Shown: positions 6,803 through 9,109 of the stretch, piece by piece
Numbering within the stretch: position 1 is the stretch's first letter
How the letters are laid out: each line of letters opens with the position of its first letter
Origin: Asaia bogorensis
GTDB lineage: Bacteria > Pseudomonadota > Alphaproteobacteria > Acetobacterales > Acetobacteraceae
Length of the DNA stretch: 9,109 nt
Direction of reading: 5' to 3'
Assembly: GCA_945874515.1 (NCBI GenBank)
Contig: CAMCHA010000063.1
Coordinates: 1 to 9,109, forward strand
Made by a program: the position numbers and the translations under genes
The notes under the pieces: model-generated
Told to the model about the DNA's origin: nothing
The model's database searches: none
Seen by the model: the letters and a program-made list of their open reading frames with translations, nothing else

Positions 6803-8164
6803 ATGTTAGGCTGCGCGCATGCTGAAAGGTGGCCCGCCCTGCCCGCCCTTGTGATCCTCACCGCCTATGCTCTGCTGGCTGCGCTGCCGGTAGCCCTTGG
6901 CTGGTGGCTGATCGGCCCCGCGCGGCCCTGGCTGGATGAAGCTTCCAGCGCCATCGCCATGATGGCGACCGCCGCGCTGCTGCTAGAATTTTTGCTCTCT
7001 GGCAGGTTTCGCGTGATCAGCGCTGGCATCGGCATGGATCGCAGCCTGCGCTGGCATCAGATTTTTGCGCAAATCCTGACAATCGCCGCGCTGCTGCATC
7101 CGCTACTTTATCTCAGCCCAAGCGGCCCGGCTTTTGAGCGCCCGGATGATCCTACCGGCGCGCTGGTGCTGGGCTTGGATGCGGCTTCCCTCATTTCCGG
7201 TGCTTTGGCCTGGTTGCTGCTGGGGTTGCTAATACTCACGGCCATAAGGCGCGATGATTTGCCTTATCGCTATGAAGTGTGGCGGGTAAGCCATGGATTT
7301 GGCGCGGCGCTGCTGGCGGGGTTCGCGCTGCATCACGCCATCTCTGCCGGGCGCTATTCCGCCGCGCCGGCGCTGATGGCCCATTGGGCGTTTATGCTGG
7401 CCTTGGCTTTGGGCAGCTTGGTTGCGGTTTATCTGCTGCGGCCCTGGCGCCTGGCGCGCCACCCTTGGCGCATTGCAGCACTGGAAAGCGTTGGAGATCG
7501 GCTTTGGTCACTGACCATTGCGCCCGATGGCCATGCAGGGCTTGCCTATCGCGCCGGACAATTCGCTTGGCTGCGGCTGAATTGCTCGGCCTTTTCAGTG
7601 CGGGAGCATCCTTTCTCCATCGCCTCCGCGCCTTCCGATAGGGCGGCATTGCGTTTCCTGATCAAGGAAGCAGGGGATTTTACGCGCCAGATCGGGGCGC
7701 TGCCCATTGGTGCGCGCGCCTTTGTGGATGGCCCGCATGGCGCGCTTTGCCTGGAAGGCCGGCGTGAGCCCGGCATTTTCATGATCGCCGGCGGCGCGGG
7801 GCTGGCACCCATGCTCTCCCTGTTGCGCGCTGCCGCGGCGCGCGGCGAAACCCGCCCCATCACGCTGGTTTATGGCAATCGCCATCAGGGGCAGATCATG
7901 GCGGCGGCGGAATTAGCCGCGCTGACGAAGCGCTTGCAGCTTGATCTGCACCATGTGCTGCAGGAACCGCCGCCGGGCTGGACGGACTTCGCCGGCATGA
8001 TGACGCCCGAATTGATCCAGGCCGAAGCCACGCAGGCCGCGCGGGAGGGTTGGGTTTTCCTGCTCTGCGGCCCCGGGCCGATGATCCAGGCGGCGCGGGA
8101 AGGGCTGGCCGCGCTTGGCGTGCCCCAACGCCGCATTCTGGAAGAGCGCTTTTCGGTCTTTTGA
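6803..8164 (+). CDS. Ferric reductase / NOX-like transmembrane flavocytochrome
   Basis: A 453-residue (from ATG 6803) inner-membrane oxidoreductase passing electrons from NAD(P)H through FAD and two b-haems across the membrane. About six helices are visible (roughly 12-33, 47-66, 83-104, 120-148, 160-180, 189-212). The third carries H85 and H99, and the fifth H164 with H177/H178, the four-histidine pattern of the ferric reductase domain (PF01794). The FAD-binding barrel has REHPFSIAS at 267-275. The nucleotide domain has GGAGLAPM at 330-337 and CGPGPM at 422-427, and the protein ends EERFSVF with a terminal Phe. The start is uncertain: a GTG at 6689 would add 38 polar residues unlike the family, neither start has a Shine-Dalgarno, and a leaderless start at 6803 is possible. 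Likely roles are ferric reduction or superoxide/other redox export. It diverges from the aminotransferase gene. Confidence 0.88.
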   Translation: MLGCAHAERWPALPALVILTAYALLAALPVALGWWLIGPARPWLDEASSAIAMMATAALLLEFLLSGRFRVISAGIGMDRSLRWHQIFAQILTIAALLHPLLYLSPSGPAFERPDDPTGALVLGLDAASLISGALAWLLLGLLILTAIRRDDLPYRYEVWRVSHGFGAALLAGFALHHAISAGRYSAAPALMAHWAFMLALALGSLVAVYLLRPWRLARHPWRIAALESVGDRLWSLTIAPDGHAGLAYRAGQFAWLRLNCSAFSVREHPFSIASAPSDRAALRFLIKEAGDFTRQIGALPIGARAFVDGPHGALCLEGRREPGIFMIAGGAGLAPMLSLLRAAAARGETRPITLVYGNRHQGQIMAAAELAALTKRLQLDLHHVLQEPPPGWTDFAGMMTPELIQAEATQAAREGWVFLLCGPGPMIQAAREGLAALGVPQRRILEERFSVF

Positions 8165-8240
8165 GCCCCAGCACCCGCCTTAATCATGCCCGGCTTTCGC
8201 GGCATAAGAATGTAACAGACCAATCCAGGGGAATCGTCCT
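8165..8240 (+). promoter_or_regulatory. galU leader with weak promoter candidate and SD
   Basis: A 76-bp gap between the flavoprotein stop and galU. A weak sigma70-like pair can be drawn: TTAATC at 8180-8185 and CATAAG at 8203-8208 with 17-bp spacing (3/6 and 4/6 matches to consensus). That would give a 5' leader of roughly 25-30 nt. AGGGGA at 8227-8232 is a good Shine-Dalgarno 8 nt before the GTG start. There is no convincing terminator for the upstream gene, only a 5-bp stem (ATGCC/GGCAT) without a T tract. The promoter is speculative and the ribosome-binding site is sound. Confidence 0.3.
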
Positions 8241-9109
8241 GTGCCGTTGAAGCCACTCAAAAAAGCCGTGCTGCCCGTTGCCGGGCTTGGCACGCGTTTC
8301 CTGCCCGCCACCAAGACCATGGCGAAGGAAATGCTGCCCATCGTGGACAAGCCCCTCATTCAATACGCGGTGGAAGAAGCGCGTGCCGCAGGCATTGAAC
8401 AAATCTGCCTGATCACCGGCCGAGGCAAGACAATGCTCGTGGATCATTTCGACATTGCCTATGAGCTGGAACGCGCTTTGGCAGACCGCGGCAAGGAAAA
8501 AGAATTGGCGGCATTACGCGCCGATGCGCCGCCGCCTGGTTCCATCATGTCCGTGCGTCAGCAAGTGCCTATGGGGCTGGGCCATGCCATTTGGTGCGCA
8601 CGCGCCTTCATTGCCGATGATCCCTTCGCCATTTTATTGCCGGATGATTTGATGCAATGCGAAGTATCTTGTACCGCGCAGCTTGCCGAAGCCTATCGCG
8701 AAACCGGCGGCAACGTTGTCGCGATTGAGGAAGTGCCGCGCGAGCGTGTGAACCGCTACGGCGTATTGGATGTGGCGGAAGATCGCGGTCGGCTGGTTTC
8801 CGTGAAGGGCTTGGTCGAAAAGCCGCCGATTGAACTGGCGCCTTCCAACCTAACCATCATTGGCCGCTATGTGCTGATGCCCGAAGTGATCGGCCATTTG
8901 GCGCGCATGGAAAAAGGCGCGGGCGGGGAAGTGCAATTGACCGATGGCATGGCGAAGCTGATCGGTACGCAGCCTTTCCACGGGCTGCGCTATCAGGGTC
9001 GTCGTTTTGATTGCGGCGATAAGGCCGGCTTTCTGGAAGCGCAGGTGGCTTTCGCGCTGGCCAGGCCCGATATGGCGCCGGCCATGCGCGATATTTTGAA
9101 GCGTTACGG
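8241..9109 (+). CDS. galU: UTP-glucose-1-phosphate uridylyltransferase, 3' end cut
   Basis: Cytosolic enzyme joining UTP and glucose-1-phosphate to make UDP-glucose and pyrophosphate, the donor for envelope polysaccharides, glycolipids and galactose metabolism. I translated the frame by hand: 289 residues are visible with no stop, and bacterial GalU is about 290-300, so only a short tail is missing. Motifs are: the nucleotide signature VAGLGTRFLPATK at 13-25 followed by KEMLP (29-33) and VDKPLIQY (35-42); ITGRGK at 58-63; GLGHA at 112-116; LPDD at 133-136 (metal-binding aspartates); VEKP at 192-195 with its catalytic lysine; APSNL at 200-204; GRYVL at 208-212; GEVQLTD at 229-235; and DCGDK at 257-261. 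The start is GTG at 8241, supported by AGGGGA 8 nt upstream and by the family N-terminus. The first in-frame ATG (codon 27) is too late. Confidence 0.96.
   Translation, partial: MPLKPLKKAVLPVAGLGTRFLPATKTMAKEMLPIVDKPLIQYAVEEARAAGIEQICLITGRGKTMLVDHFDIAYELERALADRGKEKELAALRADAPPPGSIMSVRQQVPMGLGHAIWCARAFIADDPFAILLPDDLMQCEVSCTAQLAEAYRETGGNVVAIEEVPRERVNRYGVLDVAEDRGRLVSVKGLVEKPPIELAPSNLTIIGRYVLMPEVIGHLARMEKGAGGEVQLTDGMAKLIGTQPFHGLRYQGRRFDCGDKAGFLEAQVAFALARPDMAPAMRDILKRY

Noticed and set aside
8186..8205. Stem ATGCC/GGCAT as a terminator after the flavoprotein gene.
   Set aside because: It has only 5 base pairs, a 10-nt loop and no T tract.
1..9109. Mobile element, CRISPR array, tRNA/rRNA or defence island.
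   Set aside because: Reading both strands I saw no direct-repeat array, transposase or integrase motifs, tRNA-like cloverleaf or defence domains. Nearly all the sequence is covered by recognisable metabolic and transport genes.

Overview
The window is GC-rich chromosomal DNA with tightly packed bacterial genes. The protein families, the yicC-gmk pair, the style of GalU (an ITGRGK-type segment near residue 58) and the frequent GTG starts suggest an alphaproteobacterium, perhaps Rhodospirillales/Acetobacteraceae. That placement is inference from protein style, not a database result. I see no insertion sequence, integrase, tRNA, rRNA, CRISPR array or plasmid function. The region reads as ordinary housekeeping plus peripheral metabolism.

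Layout: (1) 1-1119 (+) is the 3' part of an MFS transporter of the YHPAD / fosmidomycin-resistance-like type. (2) 3566-1120 (-) is a compact block transcribed in the order yicC -> gmk -> AEC-family permease. yicC and gmk are 6 bp apart, and gmk and the permease overlap at GTGA. (3) 3595-4377 (+) is a classical short-chain dehydrogenase that starts only 28 bp from the divergent yicC start. (4) 6675-4381 (-) is a two-gene unit, a class V PLP-dependent aminotransferase-fold enzyme followed by a zinc alcohol dehydrogenase with both zinc sites intact. (5) 6803-8164 (+) diverges from that unit and encodes a six-helix di-haem ferric reductase / NADPH-oxidase-like flavoprotein. (6) 8241-9109 (+) is galU, UTP-glucose-1-phosphate uridylyltransferase. 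It has a GTG start and runs off the right edge only a few residues short of its expected end.

How they work together: YicC (RNA turnover) and Gmk (GMP to GDP) are a widely conserved pair, and the permease is translationally coupled behind them. The aminotransferase-fold enzyme and the alcohol dehydrogenase probably act in one small catabolic or detoxifying step, with unknown substrate. GalU supplies UDP-glucose for envelope polysaccharide. Both convergent gene ends are packed so tightly (0 and 3 bp) that no intrinsic terminator fits between them.

I did not find a clearly novel multi-gene system. The points most worth a second look are the NOX-like features of the flavoprotein, the unassigned aminotransferase/dehydrogenase pair, the permease coupled to gmk, and the reciprocal antisense open frames at the yicC/SDR divergence, which can mislead start calling.
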